Shown: positions 12,451 through 21,394 of the stretch, piece by piece
How the letters are laid out: every line of letters begins with the position of its first letter
How positions within the stretch are numbered: position 1 is the stretch's first letter
Source: Byssochlamys sp. IMV 00236
Lineage: Eukaryota; Ascomycota; Eurotiomycetes; Eurotiales; Thermoascaceae
Assembly: GCA_001931875.2 (NCBI GenBank)
Contig: MSJH02000345.1
Location: forward strand, 1-51,709
Length of the DNA stretch: 51,709 bases
Direction of reading: 5' to 3'
Translations under genes and position numbers: made by a program
The notes under the pieces: model-generated
The model's input: only the letters and a program-made list of their open reading frames with translations
Told to the model about the DNA's origin: nothing
The model's database searches: none

Positions 12451-12676
12451 AATAGATATTATAAGAAAAGATAATCAAAAGCTTCCTCAGGAAAACTAAG
12501 TGGTGACATTTTATTTCTGTGGCAACGGAAACTTATTACTGATTGGACGGCATTTTGTTCCTGTGAGAGCGAAATTTAATTCCTGATTGGCCGACATTTT
12601 ACTTCTAATTAAGCGATTTTTATTTCTAATTGGGCGACATATTGTTCGGCCCGGACGACATAATTTATTGGATCAA
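12451..12676 (-). repeat. Right terminal inverted repeat
   Basis: This is the reverse complement of the left arm, but about 80 nt longer because it holds roughly six instead of two to three subterminal repeat units. The innermost part (12451-12500) matches the inner block of the left arm. Confidence 0.85.
12504..12638 (-). repeat. Subterminal iteron array, about 6 x 22 nt
   Basis: Read on the minus strand, six consecutive units of about 22 nt begin with CG and follow the approximate consensus CGCCCAATTAGAAATAAAAT. The outer two units are nearly identical to those at the left end; the inner four are more diverged. Such arrays near transposon ends often bind the element's recombinase, but here this is inferred from position only. 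The units also contain CCAAT boxes. Confidence 0.7.
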
Positions 12677-12801
12677 TTGTATCCATAGCAACGGATGCCA
12701 TGAAACACGTTTTGTTTGAAAGAAGCTAATATCCAAAAAAGGAAGAATAAATTAGGGCCGATACAACAAGGGGCTTCATTTTTGACAGTTTTGTTTTCAT
12801 A

Positions 12802-14051
12802 ATGAGCTTTATAAGAAATATATTTGGAATAAGCAAGAGATTACCGTCTAAAAGACCCTTGAAAGTTCTTGGAATAGAGACTTCTTGCGATGATACTGCC
12901 GCAGCCATTGTCACTTCCGATCGTCAAATCCTTGCAGAAGTAGTCCGTGGCCAACAAGAGTTACATGAACCCAAAGGTGGAATCGTACCCATGTTGGCTT
13001 GTGAAAGTCATAGTCGCAACTTACCTGGTGTTGTCAGTGAGGCACTTCAAAAGGCTAAATTAACTGTACAAGATTTAGACGCCATTGCAGTAACAAGAGG
13101 TCCTGGATTACCTCCTTGTCTTCCTGTTGGCTTAAACGCTGCAAAGACGATGGCAGCTGTATGTGGAAAGCCACTGATTGGCGTTCATCATATGGTAAAT
13201 ATATTTTTTTAGATTATCATCACACAAAATAACATCGACGACTACAGGAAGCCCATGCACTAACAGCCAGGCTGACAACACCCAATGCAGATAATGCACC
13301 ATACCCACAGTTTCCATTCATGACACTGCTTATATCTGGCGGACATACACTTTTGTTGACAGCAAATAATATCGGTGACTATAATGAACTTGCAGGCACA
13401 ATGGATAATGCTGTAGGCGAAGCGATTGATAAAGCATCAAGGTCACTGAAACTGAACTGGATCCAGGGAAGAAGGGGAGGACCAGGTGCAGCATTAGAAA
13501 AGGCAGCCTCTGAGGGAGATCCAGAGAGATTCATTTCGAAATTACCATTACCTTTGTCGTTATCAAGAAAGAAGGAATTGAAATTTAGCTTTGCAGGATT
13601 AAAGTCTGCGATGGATCGTCTTATTAAGGATCCATCCATTGATCTCAGTAACCCAAAAGATGTCAATGATTTAGCAGCTGCATTCCAAATGATATGTATC
13701 AATCATCTTGAACAAAAGATCAAGTTAGCACTAGAGCAAGAAATAGTTAAGCATAAGAAGCCATTGAATGCGTTTGTTGTAAGCGGTGGTGTAGCTAGTA
13801 ATAAGTTATTTCGATCAAGGTAGGAACCAAAAGTAGAGACTAAACATGTACTGACTCATGATATTAGATTGGAAACACTGGTAAATGCTTATGGACTGCC
13901 ACTGATATGTCCTCCTCCTCAGCTGTGTACAGATAATGGTGTGATGATAGCTTGGGCTGGACTTGAACGATTCCAAGCAGGTCTAGTGGATGATTATACG
14001 ATCACGACTATTCCTGTATGGCCTCTTGAATCCTTAAAGCAAAGAGAATAG
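12802..14051 (+). CDS. QRI7: Mitochondrial tRNA N6-adenosine threonylcarbamoyltransferase (Qri7/OSGEPL1)
   Basis: This enzyme of the Kae1/TsaD family transfers threonylcarbamoyl to A37 of ANN-decoding tRNAs, forming t6A in mitochondria. Three exons (12802-13194, 13248-13819, 13868-14051) give 382 residues, close to yeast Qri7. The basic, acid-free N-terminus ([19 protein letters not shown]) fits a mitochondrial presequence. Family motifs are [31 protein letters not shown], the metal-site GVHHMEAHA formed across the first intron, [11 protein letters not shown], and [12 protein letters not shown] followed by [12 protein letters not shown]. The transposable element upstream ends 125 nt before the start codon, so its right arm may overlap the promoter. 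The gene converges on the MFS transporter gene. Confidence 0.93.
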
Positions 14052-14229
14052 ACTCCTTTAGTATGGTGGTGTGTCTTTGCTTTTTTAATTATAGAATCAA
14101 AGTGTAATATAGTGTGTACAAATGATGTTTCCATATTAAAATAAGAAGAGCTCTTTTATCAATGTAGCGATTATAGATTTATTAAAAATTACTATGTCTA
14201 TTTACTTATTAAATACATACAATACATAG

Positions 14230-16196
14230 TTATGCATTAGCAGATTCTCTCCAGCGAGGACCATATTTTTGTACTAAGGGTATACATATTAAAAAGGATA
14301 TTGTGGTCATGAGTCCCATAAAGGTGCTAAAAAAATGGATCAGTAAATATATAAAACGCAATCATGGAGTGAACTTACTAAGACCATCCATCACCCAAGG
14401 ATCCTCGAATCGAGACAGCACACAAGGAAAAGATCATTGCACATGTATTTCTTGCAAAATTATTTGAAGAAACAACTACAATATAATTTGTAAGAATGCG
14501 TCGGAATAGGCATATGTTTATGTAGTACCTGAGGCAGCTTTTTTAAGATGCGCTTCTACAATGTAGGTATTGACAGTAGTAATAGAAGACATGAGACCAA
14601 ATGTGGCTATATGATTAGATAAGGGGTGAGCTCACATTCAAACACAAGTGCTATAACTTACTCAGAGCATATCCTACAAGGGTTGCAAACCAGAATATAC
14701 GGTATTGAAGAAACCAGCCATACATAAGGGAGCCTGCCAAGTAGAAAAAGACACTAACATAAATAGTACGCAAGCGGAACTCCTTGATGACAATGCCTCC
14801 ATTATTTGCAATACTTCTTTGGTAAAGCTTGTCGGATGAAAACCCTGCTACGATAGCTCCTACAACGTTGCCTACACCACCTGCCAAATAACATAACCCA
14901 ATAGATCCAGAAGAGAATCCATAGACTTCTCCAAAGGTAGGTGGAAGAATGGTAACAAAGTAGTAAAACCAACCAAAAGCTATACTGACAGGAAGGCAGG
15001 ACAAACCAACTTCAGGAAGGGCAAGCATCTGGAGACTAGCAAACTGTAGATTAAAGTAAGTATTAAACAGTCAGATGTTACAATTGATCACTTACTGGAT
15101 TAAACTTGAGCCTTTCAAGTCGTTCTTTGATACCAATAGGGGCAACTTCTTTTTGACCAGGTTTGTAAAGTGTTTCCTTGAGAAAAAGTAAAGCCGCTAT
15201 GGTGATAACTCCACCGAGAATAGTACAGACGTAAAAGATCCAACGCCAACCCAGGTATTGGTCAAGATAACCGCCGATAACAGGTGCAATGGCAGGACCA
15301 AGAATGGTTCTATAAAATAAAGTTGTTAATGTCCTGTAGTATCTTATTATTTATAAACCTTTTACCCCAACATGTAAATACCCATAGCTCTACCACGTTC
15401 ATGAGGTTCAAAAATGTCAGAAACGGTACCTCCACCAACTGCTTGACCAACGCTTCCAAAAATACCTTGTAACAATCTGAATGCAAAGAATAAACCGATA
15501 CCTTTGGATACACCACACACAATTGTACAGACAGTATAAATAGCCATACAGATTATGTAAACCCATCTATTGATTCTATGTCAATAAAAACCTCATTCTC
15601 AATGTTCCTTTTCCGTACCTTCGACCAATACGTTCACTAAGAGGTGCCAGAAAGAGAGGCTGTAAAGAATTTAGTTATATTACTTAAATAGTGTATGCTG
15701 TTCTTACAGCAATTGCATTCATCATGATATATAGCGCAATGGTTGCGTTGATAACCTATAGATAGCAAATAGTTTAGTGTAACCTGATTATATTTGTGAA
15801 AATGTGGACTTACTGTGAGATTCGTATTGAAATAGACCATAATATCATGAGTTGCTGGCATCTAAATAGGTTGTTAGGTACGACTATGTACAATACGATT
15901 TGCACTTACATAAACAGCAGAGGTAAAATAGCCCATGAAGGACATCATGAACACGATAGAGAATCCGGTATATTTCTTACTTTTTGACCAATTCTGAAAA
16001 TAAATATCGTCAGAGTGTGTGTAAAAAGAGTCAGTCTTTAACAATTTACTAATGGATTATCGGGATCTTCTTTATAATTATACTCTTGCTGTTGCTGCTG
16101 TTGTTTATCATCAGTAAATTGCTGTTTAAATGCTTCTATATCAGTATTTTCCATAGTGTCTGTAGAGCTCTTACTGCTTGGGGTTGAGTTAGTCAT
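14230..16196 (-). CDS. MFS transporter, DHA1-like drug:H+ antiporter family
   Basis: This is a major facilitator transporter of the plasma membrane, most like the fungal DHA1 (Qdr/Aqr-type) drug:H+ antiporters; the substrate cannot be told. The start at 16196 opens a hydrophilic Ser/Thr-rich N-terminus with a short Gln run (around 16100), followed by NWSKSKKYTGF and the first membrane segment. Recognisable are RLLQGIFGS, the loop SDIFEPHERGRAMGIYMLG, and motif C-like TILGPAIAPVIGGYLDQYLG leading to WRWIF. The second half includes the segment around 15028-14651. The C-terminus (KYGPRWRESANA) follows the last membrane segment. Many introns of about 50-70 nt break the gene, so exact exon borders are approximate. 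Confidence 0.85.
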
Positions 16197-16414
16197 TTAG
16201 ACTAATGAAGTGATGTTAGTAACCATGATGCATATGTTTGTTTTTTGAGCTGCAACCTTTTCTCGTTTAATTTTTTGATTTACTTTTTATGACGAACCTT
16301 CAAATCAAGTCGCCCTATTTATATAAACTTTTTTTTATAGTTTTTCCGACCCCGAATTTTATCCGTACTTCACATTGCATTAACAATACCTCAAGCTTCG
16401 TACTATGATACTAT

Positions 16415-17067
16415 GACTAATCCAGAATTATACTATTTATCTCACGCCCTGGCCATCTTTAGACACATGTCATCAGTCAAAGAGGATGGCTTTCTTATTT
16501 TCATTTATTTTGATAGTAACATTAAAGCTATGCACTTTGCAGATCTTTTACCATTAAAAGTGCTTAATTTTTTGATTCATTAGATCAAAATCTAAACACG
16601 TTGAGTTTGTACAACAAGCTTACCAAGAGCCGAAGATGCGCGTTGACTTGATACAAGTTGCACGGTGCCAACGTATTCTATGTAATTCTGTTTTTTTGCA
16701 AAATAGAATTGTTTATAGCAGGCTAGTTCATGCGGTTTCTTGCATGGTTGTTTTCGTTAGTTGTCATTTGAGAATGACTTGCTATCAGCTTGATTTAATG
16801 GGAAAATATAAACAAGTGGTTGCCGATCATGCGCGATACCAGGTAAATATGACACACATGTATTACTAATTCACAGCATTTGCTCCGCTACAATTGGTCC
16901 CGTATTGATAAGGTAGTACACTATTCCCAGAAAGTGAAGTCGCTGTCTTAGAAATTGGTGTTGTGCAAAAAGCCTTCATGTTCAAGAATGAATTCACTGG
17001 ATCCAGAAATAAAGTCGTGTTTGGACTGAATGAACCCTGGCATTATTTTTTATATAAAGGGAAGTGA
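16415..17067 (+). pseudogene. Decayed gene of unknown family
   Basis: Three open stretches in the same direction, separated by stops and frame changes, look like remnants of one protein. The first (about 16415-16580) reads NPELYYLSHALAIFRHMS..., the second (about 16585-16860) contains VEFVQQAYQEPKMRVDLIQVA and a Cys/His-containing hydrophobic part, and the third (about 16920-17067) reads SEVAVLEIGVVQKAFMF and ends with EPWHYFLYKGK. The composition is protein-like, whereas intergenic DNA nearby is not. I recognise no domain. The stop codons and missing start suggest a dead copy of a repeated family. Confidence 0.45.
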
Positions 17068-17166
17068 GGTCTTTCCTCAGCATTTACTCCAAGGCGTACC
17101 ATATTTAACCAGTGATAGATATAATTCACTGTAGGAAATTTTGGCGGGGAGTATTAATAAAAAATT

Positions 17167-17297
17167 GAGTAGAAATCTTTAGATAGTCAGAAGAAGTTGT
17201 TAGATTGATCTTCACATTTTTTCGTTTTGCGGAAAAATTTAGAAATCTTTAGATTCCTATCTAATGATTTCTTCCGACTATCTAAAGATTTCTACTC
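17167..17297. repeat. 131-bp hairpin / MITE-like inverted repeat
   Basis: The ends are a 29-nt inverted repeat with one mismatch: GAGTAGAAATCTTTAGATAG at the left and its complement at the right, each extended by a GTC(A/G)GAAGAA-type stretch. A second copy of AGAAATCTTTAGA occurs inside near 17240. No open frame is present. The size and structure fit a non-autonomous MITE or a strong cruciform. No clear target duplication was seen. Confidence 0.7.
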
Positions 17298-17693
17298 ACC
17301 AAAAAAACCAAGGTTCAGCATTTCTCCTACCCCTTTGCTACTATTATTATTTCATACGCATTATATAAAATAGCTTAAATACAATAGAAACTCGCTTATT
17401 ATCTTATGCATTATTTATATTAGAGCTTATAAATAATAATAAAAAAAAAAGACAAATTCCTTTTACGTGTCATTCTTCTTTTGATATTTCGCTTATCTAT
17501 AGTGAAGTAATGAATCAATACCACTATATATTGATAAAACGGTTGATAAAGTATCTTTATTATCACTGCTTCGTTTGTTGCCATAGGTAACTTGCGGAAA
17601 TATGTTTGTCATGTCTAAAGAACTACCATAACTATAAAAATATATGTAAGCAAAGTTGCAGCATGTTGTTATCAGATGTTCGTTTGTTATAAC

Positions 17694-18421
17694 TCATCTC
17701 TCCTCACTGCTCTCGCTATCTTCAGATGGCGCGCTTGTAGGAGCAGGCGAATGGCATTGGCCATCCTCTTCGGGCGCATTATCTGCTTCTGGTTCTTATT
17801 AACTTTCTGACATTTTGGAGCTATCTTGTATACTAATGGGCTCATTGGAATACTTGTTTTTCCTCCCACGAGGCCAGTAGTATCGAATCAACAAATTGGC
17901 ACCCCAAGAACCAGAGCAGGCGCGTAAGGGTATGTAAGGAGCTGCCATTTCCTCCAGAAGCTCGACGGCTCTAAGTGCTCCATGAGGATCAACGGCGTTG
18001 AATGGCTTACCTGCCTCGAACTTGTATTCGTCTTTTATTTGACGAATAAGAGCTGGTAGTTTGAACAGCATGAGGTGATCACGAGCAGCGTTGAACGTTT
18101 TCTTGTTAACAGGGCTGCCGTGTACATCCTCTATGATCTTTTTGTAAAGATCCCAAGAGAACTGGTGCTTTCCTTTTGAGTTTTCATCCAAAGAATGCTC
18201 AATGAAAGGTTCTGGAAATAAATTATCTGTGAACAAACCGTGAACTAGTTTTTCCTGCTCGGTACGTTCAGGTCTGTCTATTTTAATAGAAGCTATACAT
18301 AAACGTTGAATTGTACTAGACAAGTAGTAATTGTATTTAATAAAGAAGAATGCTTTGCATCTTTGATGTCATTCAAGAAAAAGTTGGTCATGTCCGAAGC
18401 ATTTCCTAAAAAGTCAGTCAT
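17694..18421 (-). pseudogene. Hypothetical protein, interrupted
   Basis: A start at 18421 opens MTDFLGNASDMTNFFLNDIK, but the frame changes near 18350 to the main open stretch (18340-17812), which reads YLSSTIQRLC... through HGLFTDNLFPEPF, GSPVNKKTFNAARDHLMLFK and RYYWPRGRKNKYS. Two consecutive in-frame TAA codons (17806-17811) then cut the frame, after which the same frame continues as an acidic, Ser/Pro/Glu-rich tail ending at 17694. A helical, mixed-charge core with an acidic tail is all that can be said; no family is recognised. It could be a pseudogene, or a gene with unrecognised splicing. A related-looking phrase (SSLDMTNIF) occurs on the same strand near 17620, suggesting a repeated family. 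Confidence 0.45.
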
Positions 18422-18849
18422 GACTGAATATCATAGCAGTAAGAGTATTCATCTTTTTTGAATCAGCTTCTTTATTGACTAGAGTTTACCTGGAATTCAA
18501 GATATTCTTAGCACTGAACGGGGGCATAACTATGTAAAAGCTAAAAGTGGTCTTTACAATGCGTGTATTTGATTTTATTTCTTTCATAAATGGACCGTTA
18601 ATTATCACTAAACCAGCTTTGCGTATCTTTTTGGTAAGCCCATAAGGGTTTTACGGTATGTTCTTGCTTTCTTGCAAAGATATCCACTAAGTGCCGGACT
18701 TACTAATATCTGCATGGCGCTTGTTGCGATTCAAATCTCGGTACGCTTTAAAGCACTAAATTGGAAAGTAACACAGTGCAAGTAGCACGTTTAATATTCT
18801 TTTAGCTTTTCCTTTCTTCTTCTTTTTCTTTTTACTACAAAAATCAAAA
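18422..18849. promoter_or_regulatory. Upstream region of cystatin-like gene
   Basis: No coding sequence is seen. A strong pyrimidine tract (about 18804-18836, made of CTTTTC/TTCTTC repeats) lies directly before the start at 18850; such tracts are typical of highly expressed fungal promoters near the transcription start. The region is shared with the divergent hypothetical gene. Confidence 0.45.
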
Positions 18850-19417
18850 ATGTCTGACGAACGTCATAACAATATGGGTCCCGTCCGCCCTGCTGATGAA
18901 GAAGCAAAGGCTGTAGGTGATTATTGAAGAGAAGAAGAAGGTATTAAACGAGTTATAGGTCTTTCATGAAGTTAAAGAGCAAGTCATTGATAAGGTAAGC
19001 TTTTAAACAAGCCCATAGGAGTTATAGCTGACTATTAGTTTAGCTTCATGAGGTAACGATAAGAGCATCGTATTTAAAAGCAAGAAAGAGTAACAAATGA
19101 GAATAGCTTAATCACTTGGACAATGTGCACGGTTTGCATGAAGTAGATGATTTAAAACGCATCGAGCGTTACGTGTTGGTTGAATATGCAACTGAAGATG
19201 TTGCTTATGGAATCAACTACTTTGGCAAGATTCATCTCGGTGAAGAAAAGTATATTCACGTCAGGTAATAACCATTTATCCATATCCTTCTCTTTTTGTC
19301 TCACTTGTTTCAAGATGTCATAAATCCCATGACGGAAAGGTCGACTTTTACTCTATCAAAACTGATGGCACAGCCATTTGGTCACGCGAAGAACCTTTGA
19401 CTTACTTTATTGACTAA
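18850..19417 (+). CDS. Cystatin (stefin)-like cysteine protease inhibitor
   Basis: Stefins are small cytosolic inhibitors of papain-like cysteine proteases. Exons 18850-18912, 18959-18994, an optional 9-nt exon 19044-19052, 19107-19264 and 19315-19417 give about 119-122 residues, a little longer than the usual 95-100. The match to the fold is EYATEDVAYGINYFGKIHLG followed by KYIHVRCHKSHDG: DVAYG occupies the place of the conserved QVVAG loop, NYF follows as in stefins, and KYIHVR matches the strand that follows. There is no signal peptide, fitting a cytosolic form. The N-terminal Gly that inserts in the protease cleft may be the one in NNMGPVRP. The variant loop makes inhibitory activity uncertain. 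Confidence 0.7.
19044..19052 (+). other. Candidate 9-nt microexon (Leu-His-Glu)
   Basis: The nine bases CTTCATGAG are flanked by TTTAG and GTAACG. They divide an otherwise 112-nt gap between exons into introns of 49 and 54 nt, both the usual size in this window, with a good branch-like GCTGACT before the first acceptor. Inclusion is in frame. Skipping is also in frame, so both forms are possible. Confidence 0.5.
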
Positions 19418-19770
19418 ACATCTTTGATAAATAAAGAGAATCATGATCTCACGCTTATTTTTAAACTCAAATATGTTCCCTTTATTCAGCCCTTACTTTT
19501 GTATACATGAATACAAGGAAAATAGGAAATAAAAAGCTGAGGCAGGCCTTATATATATATATATATATATGAGATGGGAAAATAAGATATGCTTATAGTT
19601 GCTTGTAAAAGGTGTACTTTACCCACGCATATTGAAATTATTGAAATCACTTCAAACAATTTTTATTCGTCCAAAATTGAGGGGAAAAAAGGTTCAATTG
19701 TTCTCAGTTTTGTTTCTGTAATTGAACAATTCTTAGATGCGTATTAATCCGCACATAACCAAAGAGTACA
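19418..19770. other. Intergenic region with (AT)n
   Basis: This holds the 3' end of the cystatin-like gene and the promoter of the zinc-finger gene. An (AT)n microsatellite lies at about 19551-19570. No open frame of interest. Confidence 0.6.
19549..19570. repeat. (AT)n microsatellite
   Basis: About ten perfect AT dinucleotides in a row. Confidence 0.9.
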
Positions 19771-21118
19771 ATGGAAGAAGCAGTATTATATCGCTCTGAA
19801 GAAGAACTCAACTATTCAAATGTAGTGCATGATTCAACCGTGAACATGCTTCAATTTAAGCAAAATGATACCCCCGGCAATTTATCTACACTTGCTCAGA
19901 ATGGCATGCCTGGAGCTCCCTCTTCAAACAACTTTGCTTTTACTGCTAAACCAAGTTACCAACACATGGCAGCAACCAACAACACTATTTCATATGACAA
20001 TATACCCGCGGATATTCTAAATGAACCACAATTATTAATGGACCAGCTTGATGACCTTCTTTTACAGCAGCTTGCTCAAGAAGACTTGAGTAATCCCGGT
20101 TTGTTTCCTCCGTCATTTTGTCCTGACACAGTGGTAGTAAATGATAATGATATGGTCACGAATTTGATTGTAGAACAACCCCTCAACAGCTATAAACTGA
20201 ATGAAAAGAATCGAGCAGATATAAATACACAAATTATTCAAAATAACCAGTCTAATATGATGACTACTGACTTCTTACAACAACAGAAAAATGGGATTTA
20301 TGATCCAGTTTATCTCGAAAACATGTCTACCGAACAACTCGTTAACAGCTTATTACAGTTTGAAAAGCAGCAGAGGCAGCCTTCGATGTTACTGCTAGAA
20401 GAGCACAGACAGAATAATCGTCTGTCAGAAGAAGAAGCAACTTCCTATACCCATTCTGAAGAAGAAGAACCTTTTAGTTTAAACAAGATGATAACCACAC
20501 GCATTTGTCTATGGACTGACTGCGGAGAAGAGTTTAATGATTTGCAGAAATTAATTGATCACTTGAGTGATGTTCATATGGGCAGAGGGAAACCAACTTA
20601 TCGCTGCGAATGGGATAACTGTCCAAGAAAGGATAATCCCTTTACAAAGCGTCACAAAATGTTTGCTCATCTTCGAGTGCATACCGGTGAGCGTCCTTTT
20701 GTTTGTCCAGAACCAGGTAAGAGCACACATAATAAGGAAGATATATACATGTATGATGCTAACAATGATATATATATATATAGGATGTAAAAAGCAGTTT
20801 ACTCGACCAGACTCATTATCAACCCATATAAAGACACATTCAAAGGTACGTCCTTTCATTTGTAAGCGGGAAGGATGTGGGAAGGCATATTATCATGCTC
20901 GATCTTTAAAGAAGCATGAGAGAACACATACACAATCAACTATGAATCATGGGCAAATAGCGTATTTACCTTTACAAGTGATGCAATCCCAACCACAGTT
21001 ACCACAGATCTTCTTTGAACGTGCTAATCAAGTATTTACTCCATTTCGTCAAAATCAGCATATAAATACACAACCAAACGACATGGCTTTTCCTTCAACT
21101 AGCAACTCATCACTTTAA
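19771..21118 (+). CDS. C2H2 zinc-finger transcription factor, GLI/ZIC-like
   Basis: Two exons (19771-20716 and 20784-21118) give 426 residues. The N-terminal 230 residues are Asn/Gln-rich and acidic, with no known domain, as expected for an activation region. From about residue 245 there are four to five C2H2 fingers: CLWTDCGEEF...H..VH, CEWDNCPRKDNPFTKRH...H, then after the conserved linker HTGERPF a finger CPEPGCKKQF with THSKVRPF, and finally CKREGCGKAYYHARSLKKHE. The CxWxxC first finger, the CPRKDNPF insert and the linkers resemble GLI/ZIC and the zinc-responsive fungal Zap1 type. It probably acts in the nucleus as a sequence-specific regulator; targets cannot be told. The C-terminal tail is Gln/Pro-rich. 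The intron falls inside a finger after CPEP. It converges on CSF1 with 276 nt between stops. Confidence 0.85.
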
Positions 21119-21394
21119 TGTCTTTTAGTATAAAAGCACAGCATTGTTCTTCTCGGTAGATACAGTAAAGCAATAATGGAAGGGTGAAGAAGCGAATGCT
21201 GATGGATGCGCAGAGTTCCCTATCTTGTTTCTGTGACAAGGCTTTATAGAAATAGCATAAAAAAATGGCTACTATATTGCTCTGTTCTTCATCTGAACTT
21301 TCTTTTTAGACAAGAGAGAAAGAGAAAAAGATAGAGAGAAAGAGGGCTGCATGTCTTTTTATAATAATGAAATACTTTATTTACACATATTTGT
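21119..21394. other. Convergent 3' spacer
   Basis: Shared 3' region of the zinc-finger gene and CSF1. It contains a purine-rich GAGAAAGA tract at about 21311-21345 and no gene. Confidence 0.6.

Larger units (their letters stand above)
10095..12676. mobile_element. TIR DNA element with PD-(D/E)XK-like gene
   Basis: A 2.58-kb unit is bounded by long inverted repeats. The outer ends TTGATCCAATAAATTATGTC (from 10095) and its reverse complement (ending 12676) match perfectly, and the match runs about 83 bp with a single one-base indel. A further inner match follows on both sides around the sequence CCTGAGGAAGCTTTTGATTA. Between the arms lies one minus-strand gene, described separately, with no recognisable DDE transposase. 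No obvious target-site duplication was found: the flanks are GTTCAG on the left and TTGTAT on the right. The element sits between the PKA and QRI7 genes, its right end only 125 nt before the QRI7 start codon. The near-identity of the two outer arms suggests a fairly recent insertion, although the internal gene looks damaged. Confidence 0.85.

Noticed and set aside
18690..18760. tRNA-like TTCAAAT box
   Set aside because: The flanking bases cannot form a T-stem and no matching acceptor stem was found.
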